DNA of 64,000 nt, from contig NZ_JAYKZX010000003.1 in assembly GCF_035989265.1 (NCBI RefSeq), forward strand, positions 1,736,001 to 1,800,000, given 5' to 3'. Both the position numbers and the translations under genes were made by a program. This DNA is from Sphingobium sp. HWE2-09 (GTDB lineage Bacteria > Pseudomonadota > Alphaproteobacteria > Sphingomonadales > Sphingomonadaceae). This document shows positions 36,072 through 45,445 of the stretch, in pieces (within the stretch, counting starts at the first letter, position 1; each line of letters starts with the position of its first letter). Under the pieces are notes generated by a model that was not told the origin of the DNA, searched no databases, and saw nothing but the letters and a program-made list of their open reading frames with translations.

Positions 36072-36221
36072 CGCCCATCATCGGGCTGCCGTCCAACGGG
36101 CCAGACGGACGATCATCCTGCTCTAAATATAGCAAAAGCGGCATTATCGTCGCTCTTTGCTTGCAACATCGGTGCAGTTCGCCAATGGGGTCCACATCCC
36201 ATCCCAGCCTTGCAGGATCGC

Positions 36222-37139
36222 ATGGACAGACCCACCGCACCGACGCCTACTTCGCATTTCTTCACGTCGTTGCGGACCCGGCTTCATTATCTCGACTGGG
36301 GCAACCCGTCCGCGCCGACGCTGATCCTGGTGCATGGCGGCTTCGACCATGGCCGCAGCTGGGACTGGACAGCGCGCGCGCTGTCGCGCGACTATCATGT
36401 CATCGCGCCCGATCTGCGCGGCCATGGCGACAGCGCCTGGTCGCCGGACGGCTCTTATATGATGGCCAATTTCGTTTATGATCTGGCGCAACTGGTCGAC
36501 CTGCTCGACCGATCGCCGGTCACCATCGTGGGGCATTCGCTGGGTGGCGCGATCAGCCTGCGCTATGCGGGCCTGTTTCCCGACAAGCTGCGCAAGCTCG
36601 TCGCGATCGAAGGGCTGGGCCTGTCGCCCGACCGCCTGAAGGAACAGGCCGAGCAATCGACGCCCGACATCTGGCAGGACTGGATCGGATCGCGCCGCAA
36701 CAGCGCCCGGCGCACGCCCCGCCGCTATCCCACGATCGAGGCCGCCATCGGCCGGATGCGCGAACGCAACGAGCATCTGACCGTCGAACAGGCGTTCCAC
36801 CTCACCAGCCATGGCGTCAACCGCAACGAAGACGGCAGCTATGGCTGGAAATTCGATCCCTATCTCAAGGCCATGGCGCCCAATGCCGGGATGGATCAGG
36901 AACTGCCCGATTTCTGGAAGCGGATCACCTGCCCCACCCTGCTCTGCCTGGGTGAAGACAGTTGGGCGTCGAATCCGGCAAAGGACGGGCGCATGAACCA
37001 TTTCGCCGACGCACGGATGGCGACCTTCGCCAATGCCGGCCATTGGTTGCACCACGACCAGTTCGACGCCTTCATCGCCGAACTGCGCGGCTTCCTACAG
37101 GGTGAAGCCAGCGACAGCCGCACGGTAGTCCGCCTTTAG
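36222..37139 (+). CDS. Alpha/beta hydrolase
   Basis: The 305-residue protein has the oxyanion block LVHGGFDHGRSWDW, a DLRGHGDS loop, the nucleophile elbow VGHSLGGAISLRY and the late histidine in NAGHWLHHDQ. It resembles epoxide hydrolase and C-C hydrolase relatives, but the substrate cannot be assigned. The ATG at 36222 is preferred to a TTG four codons upstream. Its last 45 bases overlap the 3' end of the convergent nitronate monooxygenase-like gene. Confidence 0.84.
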   Translation: MDRPTAPTPTSHFFTSLRTRLHYLDWGNPSAPTLILVHGGFDHGRSWDWTARALSRDYHVIAPDLRGHGDSAWSPDGSYMMANFVYDLAQLVDLLDRSPVTIVGHSLGGAISLRYAGLFPDKLRKLVAIEGLGLSPDRLKEQAEQSTPDIWQDWIGSRRNSARRTPRRYPTIEAAIGRMRERNEHLTVEQAFHLTSHGVNRNEDGSYGWKFDPYLKAMAPNAGMDQELPDFWKRITCPTLLCLGEDSWASNPAKDGRMNHFADARMATFANAGHWLHHDQFDAFIAELRGFLQGEASDSRTVVRL

Positions 37140-38027
37140 CGTCGCTACGAAATCGGCGGTCGGCTGCACGCTGTCGATCGCGCCGATGCCCTGGCCGCAT
37201 CCCCACACGTCGCGCCACGCCTTCTTGTCGCCGCCGGTCATCGACGCGAAATCCATGTCCTTGGCCTTGGGCAGGCTGTCCGGGTCCAGGCCCGACGCGA
37301 CGATACTGGGGCGCAGATAATTGCCATGCACCCCGGTGAAGACGTCGGAATAGACGATGTCGGCGGCATGGCTGTCCACGATCATCTGCTTATAGGCCGG
37401 GTCGGCATTGGCCTCCGCCGTGGCGATAAAGGGCGACCCCATATAGGCCAGGTCCGCGCCCATCATGCGGGCGGCAGCGATGGCGCGTCCGGTGGCGATC
37501 GATCCCGACAGGGCGAGCGGCCCGTCGAACCAGCGGCGGATTTCCTGGATCAGCGCGAAGGGCGACAGCGTGCCAGCATGACCGCCCGCGCCCGCCGCGA
37601 CGGCGATTAGCCCATCGGCGCCCTTCTCGATCGCCTTGTGTGCGAACCGGTCGTCGATGACGTCATGCAGGACGATGCCGCCATAGCTATGGATCGCCGC
37701 GTTGACATCCTCCCGCGCGCCAAGCGAGGTGATGACGATCGGTACCTTATACTGCACGCACAGCGCCAGATCCTCTTCCAGCCGCGCATTGGTGCGATGG
37801 ACGATCAGGTTGACGGCGAAGGGCGCGTCGGCCTGCGTCAATTCCGCCTGCAATTGCTGCAACCATGTTTCGAACAGGCCCGACGGCCGCGCATTGAGCG
37901 ATGGAAAGGAGCCGACGATCCCCGCCCGGCATTGCGCCATGACCAGCGACGGTTGCGAGATGATGAACATCGGCGACCCGATCAGCGGCAGCGACAGGCG
38001 GCCCTCCAGCAATGTCGGCAATGGCAT
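37095..38027 (-). CDS. Nitronate monooxygenase-like flavoenzyme
   Basis: The 310-residue TIM-barrel flavoprotein is related to 2-nitropropane dioxygenase and enoyl-ACP reductase II. Features are LPLIGSPMFIISQPS at the N-terminus and the FMN phosphate segments AVAAGAGGHAGTLSPFAL and ALSGSIATGRAIAAARMMGADLAYMG (in parts). The latter holds the GAD..MGSPF block. It may detoxify alkyl nitronates. The ATG at 38027 is preceded by AGGAAGGA; upstream in-frame starts lack one. Confidence 0.86.
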   Translation of the reverse strand: MPLPTLLEGRLSLPLIGSPMFIISQPSLVMAQCRAGIVGSFPSLNARPSGLFETWLQQLQAELTQADAPFAVNLIVHRTNARLEEDLALCVQYKVPIVITSLGAREDVNAAIHSYGGIVLHDVIDDRFAHKAIEKGADGLIAVAAGAGGHAGTLSPFALIQEIRRWFDGPLALSGSIATGRAIAAARMMGADLAYMGSPFIATAEANADPAYKQMIVDSHAADIVYSDVFTGVHGNYLRPSIVASGLDPDSLPKAKDMDFASMTGGDKKAWRDVWGCGQGIGAIDSVQPTADFVATLKADYRAAVAGFTL

Positions 38028-38312
38028 GAACGACGTCCTTCCTCTCATTATGTCTTCTGGCGCTAACACCGCACGCTTCGCGTAAAAAGGCGAAAATTCA
38101 TTGTGCCGATGGGCCTGTGGGGCCACGCTTTTCCGGCGATAGTCATAGCGCAGGAAGCCGTAGCGGCGGGGCTAATCCCCGCACATGGTTGGGAGCGAAG
38201 ACGCAGGATATCGCACCCGCGGCAGGATGAAGATTTCCGCCCGCCTACCAGCAAGAGCGGACAGCCGCGTCATGCCTATGATTCGGCTTGCCAGTCCCTC
38301 AATCCCCAGACG

Positions 38313-40358
38313 CTATGGCCCGGTGTCCCCGCCCTCATCCGGCTGCGTCGGCGCGATCCGGGGCGGTGGCACGCCTTGCGGTGGAGCAGGTGCGCGCTGA
38401 TCGACCGGCAGGCGGATCTGGTTGCCGCCGATATTCACCGTCATGCCGCCTTCGTCCACGCCCACGCCGACGTTACCGATGCCGGTTTCGACGGTCACAT
38501 TGGCGATGGCGTTGACCAGGTCGGCGTCCTGCGTTTCTTCAGGCGCATCCTCGACCGGCTCGTTGATCGCCCCGCTCATGAAATTGCGCCAGATGCGCGC
38601 GGGCACGCCACCGCCCGCCGCGCCGCCGGGCAAGGGCGCATTATCGTCATTGCCGATCCACACCGCCGTCACCAGCCCGCCCGCATAGCCCACGAAGATG
38701 GCGTCGCGGCTGTCCTGCGTCGTGCCGGTCTTGCCGAAGGTGCTGGTGCGCAACGCTGCCGCGCTGCCGGTGCCGCGATTGGCGGCCGACGACAGCAGGT
38801 CGCGGATCATCTCCAGCTGATCGTCGCTGAAATGGCGCTGGCGCTGCATCAGTTTCTCGAACCAGCCCTGCTCCTCTGGTGGCAGGCCGTGCGCCAGCAC
38901 CGGATAGGCGCCCGCCGCCACCGCCGCATAAGCTTCGGCCAGTTCGACCAGCGGAATTTCCGACGTGCCCAGCGCCAGGCTCAAATCCTCGGTCAGCGGC
39001 GCGGTGACGCCCAGATCGCGGGCAACCTTGATGACATTGTCGACGCCGACCTTCTGCGTCAGCCGCACCGCCGCGACATTGCTGGACGCGGCGAACGCCT
39101 GGCGCAGGGTGATGCGCCCGCGATATTTGCCGCTATGATTGGCGGGGCGATAGCTGCCGGTCGTGATCGGCGTGTCCTCGATCATATCGTCGGGCGTCAT
39201 GCCTTCGCGGAAGGCGGCCAGATAGACGAACAGCTTGAAGGTCGATCCCGGCTGCCGCTTGGCCTGCACTGCGCGGTTGAAGCTGCTCTTCTCGTAATTC
39301 TTGCCGCCAACCATGGCGACGACGCTGCCGTCGGGCTTCATCGCCACCAGCGCGGCCTGCGCGCTACCCAGCGGGGCGCGCCGGATCGCCGCTTCGGCCA
39401 GCCGCTGGATACGCCAGTCGAGCGTCGTGTCGATCCGCTGCTCGCCATAGACCGCCCCGGCCCGATCGCGCGCCTGCGGCAGCACCCAATCGGCGAAATA
39501 GGTGCCGGTGGTGGCGTCGGGCGTGTCGTGCACGTTCAGCCGGGCGGGCGACAGCGCGTTGCGCTCCCCCTGGCTGATATAGCCCGCATCGACCATCGCC
39601 TGCGTCACCAGCGCGGCGCGGGTGCGCGCGCCTTTCAGGTTATTGGTGGGGGCAAGCCGCGACGGCGCCTTGAGCAATCCTGCCAGCATCGCCGCCTGCG
39701 GGATCGTCAGCCGTTCGGGCGACCGGTTGAAATAATGCAGCGCGGCGGCCCGCAGGCCATACACATTGTCGCCGAAATAGACGTTGGAGAGATATCTCTC
39801 CATGATCTGGTCCTTGGTCAGCCACGCTTCCAGCCATAGCGCAATCAGCGCCTCGCGCGCCTTGCGGCCGAAGGTGCGGTCGCTCGACAGGAACACGCCT
39901 TTCGCCAGCTGCTGGGTGATGGTGCTGCCCCCCTGCGACGCGCCATCGGACCAAAGATTATGCCAGGCCGCCCGCGCGATCCCGCGCGGATCGACACCCC
40001 AATGCGTCTGGAACCGGCGATCCTCGATCGCCATGAACGCCTGGGGCACATGGGCAGGCAGGTCCGCCATCGTCACCGGCTTGTCGATCACCGCCCCGCG
40101 CCGGGCAATCAAATGCCCGTCCGCCGACATCAGGCTGATGCTGGGTGGCGCGATGGGCTTTAACGATCGGGACAGGGGCGCGGTGACCGCCAGCCAGGCG
40201 ATCAGGATCATCAGCACGGCCAGAGCCGCAGCGATCACCCATCCCGCAATTTGAAAGCGCCGACGCCATGGCGTGGGCGGCGCAAAAGCGCTGGGCGGAC
40301 CGGCGCCAAATTCGCGCGGCGGCAGCGTGGCGGGATCGACAGGAGAAGGGTCGTTCAT
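38313..40358 (-). CDS. Class A penicillin-binding protein (transglycosylase/transpeptidase)
   Basis: The roughly 681-residue PBP1A-type enzyme has a proline-rich cytoplasmic tail, one membrane helix (about residues 38-60), a family 51 transglycosylase domain with AIEDRRFQTHWGVDPRG and GGSTITQQLAKG, and a transpeptidase domain. In the latter, SxxK is in RQPGSTFKLFVY, SxN is AASSNVAAV and KTGTT is in FGKTGTTQDSRD. It builds and cross-links peptidoglycan in the periplasm. I favour the ATG at 40358 because a 22-bp dyad would then end 13 bases upstream, as at the DUF2807 gene; an ATG at 40370 is also in frame. Confidence 0.92.
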   Translation of the reverse strand: MNDPSPVDPATLPPREFGAGPPSAFAPPTPWRRRFQIAGWVIAAALAVLMILIAWLAVTAPLSRSLKPIAPPSISLMSADGHLIARRGAVIDKPVTMADLPAHVPQAFMAIEDRRFQTHWGVDPRGIARAAWHNLWSDGASQGGSTITQQLAKGVFLSSDRTFGRKAREALIALWLEAWLTKDQIMERYLSNVYFGDNVYGLRAAALHYFNRSPERLTIPQAAMLAGLLKAPSRLAPTNNLKGARTRAALVTQAMVDAGYISQGERNALSPARLNVHDTPDATTGTYFADWVLPQARDRAGAVYGEQRIDTTLDWRIQRLAEAAIRRAPLGSAQAALVAMKPDGSVVAMVGGKNYEKSSFNRAVQAKRQPGSTFKLFVYLAAFREGMTPDDMIEDTPITTGSYRPANHSGKYRGRITLRQAFAASSNVAAVRLTQKVGVDNVIKVARDLGVTAPLTEDLSLALGTSEIPLVELAEAYAAVAAGAYPVLAHGLPPEEQGWFEKLMQRQRHFSDDQLEMIRDLLSSAANRGTGSAAALRTSTFGKTGTTQDSRDAIFVGYAGGLVTAVWIGNDDNAPLPGGAAGGGVPARIWRNFMSGAINEPVEDAPEETQDADLVNAIANVTVETGIGNVGVGVDEGGMTVNIGGNQIRLPVDQRAPAPPQGVPPPRIAPTQPDEGGDTGP

Positions 40359-40371
40359 CGGTCCGCCCATA

Positions 40372-40393
40372 CTGTATTATCCATATGATACAG
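40372..40393. promoter_or_regulatory. 22-bp dyad operator candidate (copy 2)
   Basis: Arms CTGTAT and ATACAG flank a 10-base centre just upstream of the penicillin-binding protein gene. Nine bases on the left (TGTATTATC) and five on the right (ATACA) are identical, with the same spacing, to the dyad at 20758-20779. TGTA-TACA ends recall GntR/YtrA-type operators, but the regulator is unknown. Confidence 0.55.
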
Positions 40394-40475
40394 TCAAGCC
40401 TGTCCCGTGGCGGGACAGCTGAAAATTCACGCCTTTGGGCAATGGTCTAAATGGTAAATTTTGCGTTAACCACCC

Positions 40476-40676
40476 ATGATGCGAAACCGACCCCTTGTCC
40501 TCACCACCGAATCGGCCCGCCACCCTTTCCGCCAGCGGCTGCCCGCCCATGTGCTGCGCGTGATGGAGGATGCGCCCGGGCGCAAGAAGCGGATCACCGA
40601 CGACGACAGCGACTGGAAGCTGTTCGGCCTCAGCTTCGCGGCCTTCTTCACGGCCTTCTACAGCTTCATCTTCTGA
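40476..40676 (+). CDS. Small tail-anchored-like protein of unknown function
   Basis: The 66-residue product has a basic, charged first two thirds (including a DDDSDWK stretch) and a single hydrophobic C-terminal segment, FGLSFAAFFTAFYSFIF, that could span the membrane. It lies divergent from the penicillin-binding protein gene and ends 29 bases before the LplT-like gene's stop. Tandem ATGs at 40476 and 40479 leave the start ambiguous. No family recognised. Confidence 0.6.
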   Translation: MMRNRPLVLTTESARHPFRQRLPAHVLRVMEDAPGRKKRITDDDSDWKLFGLSFAAFFTAFYSFIF

Positions 40677-40683
40677 ACGCCCG

Positions 40684-40705
40684 ACCGCGCCAGCCTTGGC
40701 GCGGT
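40684..40705. terminator. Bidirectional hairpin terminator
   Basis: ACCGCGCCA and TGGCGCGGT pair perfectly around a 4-base loop between convergent genes, touching the stop codon of the LplT-like gene. No T tract follows, so termination is inferred from position. Confidence 0.55.
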
Positions 40706-42016
40706 TCAGTGGCAAATCGGGCCGTCGCACGCCTTGTGCAGCTTCCACGCCATTGCGGCGCAGGGCAGCGACAGGAAGGCGACCAGCAATAGCTGCATCA
40801 CCACCGATACGCCCGCGATGCTGAGGCCAATGGCGCACAGCGACCCGATCACCATCGCGCCTGAATTGACGATATTATTGGCCGCCACCGTCCGCGCCGC
40901 TTCGCATTTCTCCACCGTCGTGGTGAGGAACGCATAGAGCGGCACGACGAACATGCCGCCGAACGTCGCCACCCCCAGCAGGCACAGCGATAGGGGAATC
41001 GCGAGCGGATGGGCCAGGAACCCGCCCAGCGAGAACATCTGCCCCTTGGGCGCGGGCATCCACAGATCGCAAACGATGTGGAACGCCACGATGCACAGGC
41101 CCATGCCGATCACCGAAGCCGGGGCATATTTGGCCGACACATGCCCATCGAGCAGCCGGTTGATCGCGACCGATCCAATCGCGATGCCGATCGAGAAAAT
41201 GGCGAGGAACAGGCTGGCGACCGGCTTGTCTGCGGTCAGGACGTTCTTCACCAACGGCGGAAACTGGATGAACAGGATGGAGCCGACCGCCCAGAACAGG
41301 CTGATCGCCATGATCGCCAGAAACAGCCGACGGATATGCATCGTGCCCCGGACCAGCGCGATCGACGACCGGATGATATGGAAATCGATCGCCTGCGCCT
41401 GCAGCATCGACGGCGCGGGCGGCACTTTGCGCCCCGCGACATAGCCGATCAGCGCGGTGATGATGATGCCGACCGCCGCGACCTGCACCGGGATCACACC
41501 CGCCAAAATCGTGCCCGCCAGGATCGCGATATAGGTGCCCGCCTCGACCAGGCCGGTGCCGCCCAGCACTTCGTCATCATGCAGATGCTGCGGCAGGATC
41601 GCATATTTGATCGGACCGAAGAAGGTCGAATGGATGCCCATGGCGAACAAGGCGAGCAGCAACAGCGGAATCGCCACCGTATGGACCGCAATGTCGCTCC
41701 AGATCAGGCCCAGGCCCACCGCGCCCACGCCCATGATCAGGATTTCCGCCGCCTTCACCCAGCGGATGATCGCCGCCTTGTCCCGTTGATCGGCCAACTG
41801 CCCCGATACGGCGGACAGCAGGAAGAAGGGCAGAATGAAGATGCCGGTCGCCAGCGCGCTGAACCAGGTTTCCGACCGCTCGTCATTATACACCTGGTAC
41901 ACGACAAACAGCACCATCGCGTTCTTGAACAGATTGTCGTTGAACGCGCCGAGCAACTGGGTGACGAACAGCGGCAAAAAACGGCGCTTGTTCAAGAGCC
42001 TGAGAGAGGCTTGCAT
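40706..42016 (-). CDS. MFS transporter similar to lysophospholipid transporter LplT
   Basis: The 436-residue protein has about twelve membrane helices and the LplT-family N-terminal motif LLGAFNDNLFKNAMVLF. The segments STFFGPIKYAILPQHL and GTGLVEAGTYIAIL are also characteristic. LplT flips lysophospholipids inward for reacylation; in other bacteria the domain is fused to an acyltransferase, which is absent here. It is divergent from pgsA, a phospholipid-synthesis gene, which fits a lipid role. Confidence 0.86.
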   Translation of the reverse strand: MQASLRLLNKRRFLPLFVTQLLGAFNDNLFKNAMVLFVVYQVYNDERSETWFSALATGIFILPFFLLSAVSGQLADQRDKAAIIRWVKAAEILIMGVGAVGLGLIWSDIAVHTVAIPLLLLALFAMGIHSTFFGPIKYAILPQHLHDDEVLGGTGLVEAGTYIAILAGTILAGVIPVQVAAVGIIITALIGYVAGRKVPPAPSMLQAQAIDFHIIRSSIALVRGTMHIRRLFLAIMAISLFWAVGSILFIQFPPLVKNVLTADKPVASLFLAIFSIGIAIGSVAINRLLDGHVSAKYAPASVIGMGLCIVAFHIVCDLWMPAPKGQMFSLGGFLAHPLAIPLSLCLLGVATFGGMFVVPLYAFLTTTVEKCEAARTVAANNIVNSGAMVIGSLCAIGLSIAGVSVVMQLLLVAFLSLPCAAMAWKLHKACDGPICH

Positions 42017-42148
42017 GGATAGGGGCGTCTTCTTTCCCGTGGGCGACCGGGGCGGGGTCTAGCGGTTGCCGGCGTCTATGTCCAATGGGTTGAGTGCCGC
42101 GACACAGCCCGGCTTGTGCGCCGCCCCGGACTGTGGCAGTTCGCGGCA

Positions 42149-42712
42149 ATGCTGACCCTGCCCAATTTGTTGACCCTTTCGCGGATCGTGACGGTGCCGC
42201 TGCTGGTCGCCTTGCTGTGGCCGGGGGAAATGGGCGCACGCTGGACCACCGGCTATGCGCTGGCCTTCGCCCTCTACTGCCTGATGGGCGTGACCGATTA
42301 TTTCGACGGCTATCTCGCCCGCGCGCAGGGCACCGTGTCGAAGCTGGGCGTGTTCCTTGATCCCATCGCCGACAAGATCATGGTCGGCGCCGTCATCCTG
42401 ATGCTGGCCGCGACCCGCGATATCGCGGGCATCCATATCGCCGCCGCGATGATCATCCTGCTGCGGGAAATCGCGGTGTCGGGCCTGCGTGAATTTCTGG
42501 CCGGGATACAGGTATCGATGCCGGTATCGCGCCTGGCGAAATGGAAGACGACCTTTCAGATCATCGCGCTGGGCGCGCTGATCCTGGCAGGCGCAGTGCC
42601 GCATCTGGCCTTCGTCCAGACGGTTGGCATCTGGACGCTATGGGCCGCGGCGATCCTGACGCTGGTAACGGGCTGGGATTATTTGCGCGTCGGCGTCAGG
42701 CATATGGACTGA
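42149..42712 (+). CDS. pgsA: CDP-diacylglycerol--glycerol-3-phosphate 3-phosphatidyltransferase
   Basis: The 187-residue membrane protein has the CDP-alcohol phosphotransferase motif complete: DYFDGYLARAQG, then FLDPIADKIM, giving the DG..AR..G...D...D pattern. It begins MLTLPNLLTLSRI, as PgsA proteins do. It makes phosphatidylglycerol-phosphate. I choose the ATG at 42149; an in-frame GTG at 42116 adds eleven unconserved residues. moaD starts six bases after its stop. Confidence 0.93.
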   Translation: MLTLPNLLTLSRIVTVPLLVALLWPGEMGARWTTGYALAFALYCLMGVTDYFDGYLARAQGTVSKLGVFLDPIADKIMVGAVILMLAATRDIAGIHIAAAMIILLREIAVSGLREFLAGIQVSMPVSRLAKWKTTFQIIALGALILAGAVPHLAFVQTVGIWTLWAAAILTLVTGWDYLRVGVRHMD

Positions 42713-42718
42713 CCGGCA

Positions 42719-42979
42719 ATGGCGGCCCTGACCATCGTCTATTTCGCCTGGGTGCGCGAAGCCGTGGGCCATGACGAAGAGCAAGTGGATCGCCCTGCCC
42801 CCGGCACCACCATCGCCGATCTGGTGGCCGCCCTGGCCGCCCGCGGCGGCGGCTATGCGCAGGCGCTGGGCGATCCAACCCGGCTGCGCGCGGCGATCGA
42901 CCAGCGTTTCGTACCCTTGGACAGCATGATCGGCGACGCGCGCGAGCTCGCCCTCTTCCCGCCCGTGACCGGCGGATGA
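42719..42979 (+). CDS. moaD: Molybdopterin synthase sulfur carrier subunit
   Basis: The 86-residue ubiquitin-fold protein ends in the required PPVTGG diglycine, which is thiocarboxylated to donate sulfur in molybdopterin synthesis. FAWVREAVGHDEE near the N-terminus matches the family. The stop overlaps the moaE start as ATGA. Confidence 0.93.
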   Translation: MAALTIVYFAWVREAVGHDEEQVDRPAPGTTIADLVAALAARGGGYAQALGDPTRLRAAIDQRFVPLDSMIGDARELALFPPVTGG

Positions 42980-43419
42980 AGCGCGTATCGATCCAGTCTG
43001 CGGATTTCGACGTCGGCGCTGAACTCGCCGCGCTGGAAGCGCTGGGCGGCGGCGGCGTCGCCAGCTTCACCGGCGTGGTGCGGGGCGAGGACGGCCTGAT
43101 CGCGCTGGAACTGGAACATTATCCGGCGATGACGCAGGCGCAGGTAGAGCGGATCGTGGCGGAAGCGCTAAGTCGCTGGCCCCTGCTGGGCGTCAGCGTC
43201 ATCCACCGCTTCGGGCGGCTGGAACCGGGCGCGCGCATCGTCTTCGTCGGTACCGCCTCGCGCCATCGCGCCGCTGCGTTGGAAAGCTGCGCCTTCCTGA
43301 TCGACTGGATGAAGTCCGACGCACCCTTCTGGAAAAAAGCGCATTATGGCGATGGCGCCACCCAATGGGTGGAAGCGCGCACCGAAGACGAAGCCAAGGC
43401 GCAGAGCTGGCGCGCATAA
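42976..43419 (+). CDS. moaE: Molybdopterin synthase catalytic subunit
   Basis: The 147-residue protein forms the heterotetramer with MoaD and converts cyclic pyranopterin phosphate to molybdopterin. Visible family features are FTGVVRGEDGLIALELEHYPAM (in parts), VIHRFGRLEPGARIVFV and the catalytic lysine region DAPFWKKAHYGDG. Together with the MocA-like fragment at the left end it indicates molybdoenzyme use. Confidence 0.95.
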   Translation: MKRVSIQSADFDVGAELAALEALGGGGVASFTGVVRGEDGLIALELEHYPAMTQAQVERIVAEALSRWPLLGVSVIHRFGRLEPGARIVFVGTASRHRAAALESCAFLIDWMKSDAPFWKKAHYGDGATQWVEARTEDEAKAQSWRA

Positions 43420-43443
43420 ACCCAAGTTATCGCCCTTGGATGC

Positions 43444-43470
43444 GTGTTCCCGCGCAGGCGGGAACCCAGT
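43444..43470. repeat. Single arm of a family A repeat
   Basis: TTCCCGCGCAGGCGGGAA followed by CCCAGT matches one arm of the family A palindrome at 6033-6099 with one change in the loop. No opposing arm follows. It lies between convergent moaE and oxyR. Confidence 0.75.
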
Positions 43471-43483
43471 CCCCCCGTTTCAA

Positions 43484-44458
43484 CTAACGCCCCGCCCCTT
43501 GCGGCAAACCCCCGGCACTCACTAAGCCGCTTCCGGCAACCGGCAACCGGCAACTCAACGCCGCGGCATCGCGCAATATGCCCGCCAACATATGAAATTC
43601 CTTCTCGCGCGGGCTGTTCTTGCGCCACACCAGCGCGATGTCGCGCCAGGCGCGTTCGGACTGCAACGGCCGCGCCACGATCCGCGTATGCTCCAATATC
43701 CCGCCCGCGATCGCCATTTCCGGGATCATCGTCATGCCCAGGCCATTGTCGACCATCTGGATCAGCGTGTGCAGCGACGTGCCCATCATCGTCGCGCTGG
43801 CGCGCAGATCCGGGCGGTTGCAGGCGGCCAGCGCATGGTCCTTCAGACAGTGGCCGTCCTCCAGCAGCAACAGCTTGCTTTCATCGATCATGTCCGGCCC
43901 GATCCATTCGGGCGGATCACGCGGCTCGTCATGCGGAAAGGCGATGTAGAGCCGGTCCTGGAACAATATCTCGCTGTCCAACTCCCCCATGGCGAAGGGC
44001 AGCGCCATCAGCACGCAATCGACATTGCCGTGCCGCAGCGATTCGATCGCAGCCTGCGTCACTTCCTCGCGCAGATAGAGTTTGAGTTCCGGGCGGTCGG
44101 CGCGCAGCCGGGGCAACAGCCGCGGCAGCAGGAAGGGCGCGATGGTGGGGATCACGCTCATCCGCAATTCGCCGGTCAATGGCTTGCCCGACGCTTCAGC
44201 GATCGCGGCCAGTTCCTCCGCCTCGCGCAGCACGCGATGCGCCTTGTCCACGATACGATCGCCCAAAGCGGTGAAGCGGACCACCCGCCGCGTGCGCTCC
44301 ACCAGCGTGATGCCGATCAGCGACTCCAGTTCGCGTATGCCCGCCGACAGGGTCGATTGAGTCACGAAACAACTGTCGGCCGCCTTGCCGAAATGCCCCT
44401 GCTCCTTGAGCGCCACCAGATATTGCAGCTGCTTCAACGTAGGCAGATAACTGGACAT
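43484..44458 (-). CDS. oxyR: LysR-type hydrogen-peroxide regulator OxyR
   Basis: The 324-residue LysR protein has an N-terminal helix-turn-helix (FGKAADSCFVTQSTLSAGI) and a substrate domain with two redox cysteines, C204 in EDGHCLKDHAL and C213 in AACNRP, nine residues apart as in E. coli OxyR (199 and 208). Oxidation to a disulfide would activate catalase and peroxidase genes; none are beside it. The tail beyond residue ~300 is glycine-rich and unconserved. Confidence 0.92.
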   Translation of the reverse strand: MSSYLPTLKQLQYLVALKEQGHFGKAADSCFVTQSTLSAGIRELESLIGITLVERTRRVVRFTALGDRIVDKAHRVLREAEELAAIAEASGKPLTGELRMSVIPTIAPFLLPRLLPRLRADRPELKLYLREEVTQAAIESLRHGNVDCVLMALPFAMGELDSEILFQDRLYIAFPHDEPRDPPEWIGPDMIDESKLLLLEDGHCLKDHALAACNRPDLRASATMMGTSLHTLIQMVDNGLGMTMIPEMAIAGGILEHTRIVARPLQSERAWRDIALVWRKNSPREKEFHMLAGILRDAAALSCRLPVAGSGLVSAGGLPQGAGR

Positions 44459-44497
44459 TCATCGGCTTCCTCGATCAGAAAGCCGAATATAAGCAGC

Positions 44498-45271
44498 TCA
44501 ACCGATAAATCCAAGATATCGGCCGATGCCATAGAGCGACGTGATGGTCAGGATCACGCCCACGGCCGAAAAAAGGATGCGCGGCGCGATCCGGCGTGCC
44601 AGCATCGCCCCGAACGGCGCGGCGATCACGCCGCCGATCAGCAGGCCCAGCGTGTAGGTGGTGAAGGCTTCCCAGCCCAGATGGATGAGGAAGGTCAGGC
44701 TGATCGACAGGGTCAGGATGAATTCGACAGTATTGACCGTCCCGATCGTATGGCGCGGGCTGGACCCTTGCAGCAACAGGTTCGACGTCACGATCGGCCC
44801 CCAGCCGCCGCCGCCGCTGGCATCCATGAAGCCGCCGATCAGGCCCAGCGGCCCGACCCATTTGGGATCGCGCGGCTTGGGCGGCAGGTGAAAGCCGCGC
44901 CAGATCAGATAGAAACCGATCGACGCCAGATAGGCCAGGACGAAGGGCTTGATCACCGCCCCATCGATGTTCGACAGGAAATAGGCGCCGCTGACCCCGC
45001 CGATGACGCCGGGGATGATGAGGCGCGCGAATAGCCTCCAATCGACATTGCGATGCAGGATATGGCTGATCGCCGACACGCCGGTGGTGAAGGTTTCGGC
45101 GACATGCACGCTGGCCGACGCACGGCTAGGCGGCACGCCCAGCGTGAGCAGCAGCGTGCTGGATATGACGCCATAGGCCATGCCCAGCGCACCATCAATG
45201 ATCTGCGCACCAAAGCCGACCAGGATAAACGGCAGGATTTCGCCGAAATTGGCGATTAACATGTCGATCAT
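44498..45271 (-). CDS. TauE/SafE-family sulfite exporter-like membrane protein
   Basis: The 257-residue protein has eight predicted membrane helices with the paired family motifs GFGAQIIDGALGMAYGV in the first half and GGFMDASGGGGWGPI in the second. Family members move sulfite, sulfoacetate or other organic acids. It is divergent from the serine acetyltransferase gene and upstream of oxyR, which fits a sulfur or redox setting, but the substrate is an inference. Confidence 0.88.
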   Translation of the reverse strand: MIDMLIANFGEILPFILVGFGAQIIDGALGMAYGVISSTLLLTLGVPPSRASASVHVAETFTTGVSAISHILHRNVDWRLFARLIIPGVIGGVSGAYFLSNIDGAVIKPFVLAYLASIGFYLIWRGFHLPPKPRDPKWVGPLGLIGGFMDASGGGGWGPIVTSNLLLQGSSPRHTIGTVNTVEFILTLSISLTFLIHLGWEAFTTYTLGLLIGGVIAAPFGAMLARRIAPRILFSAVGVILTITSLYGIGRYLGFIG

Positions 45272-45445
45272 CCGTCACCCTTCATCGAATTGTCTATCGC
45301 CATGATTGGAATATATCCTCCGGCCAAGCAAGTTTCTGTTTACGCCCACGAAGCCCTTATTATTGCACAGTCTGGAAAATTCGCCCTGTTTCGCTTATAT
45401 GACGCGACAGGCAATATATTGGCAGAAGTGATCAGGGACGTCTGG

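Noticed and set aside
45290..45445. An N-terminal extension of 52 residues for CysE
   Set aside because: It is AT-rich, differs from all family N-termini, and the ATG at 45446 has a good ribosome site.
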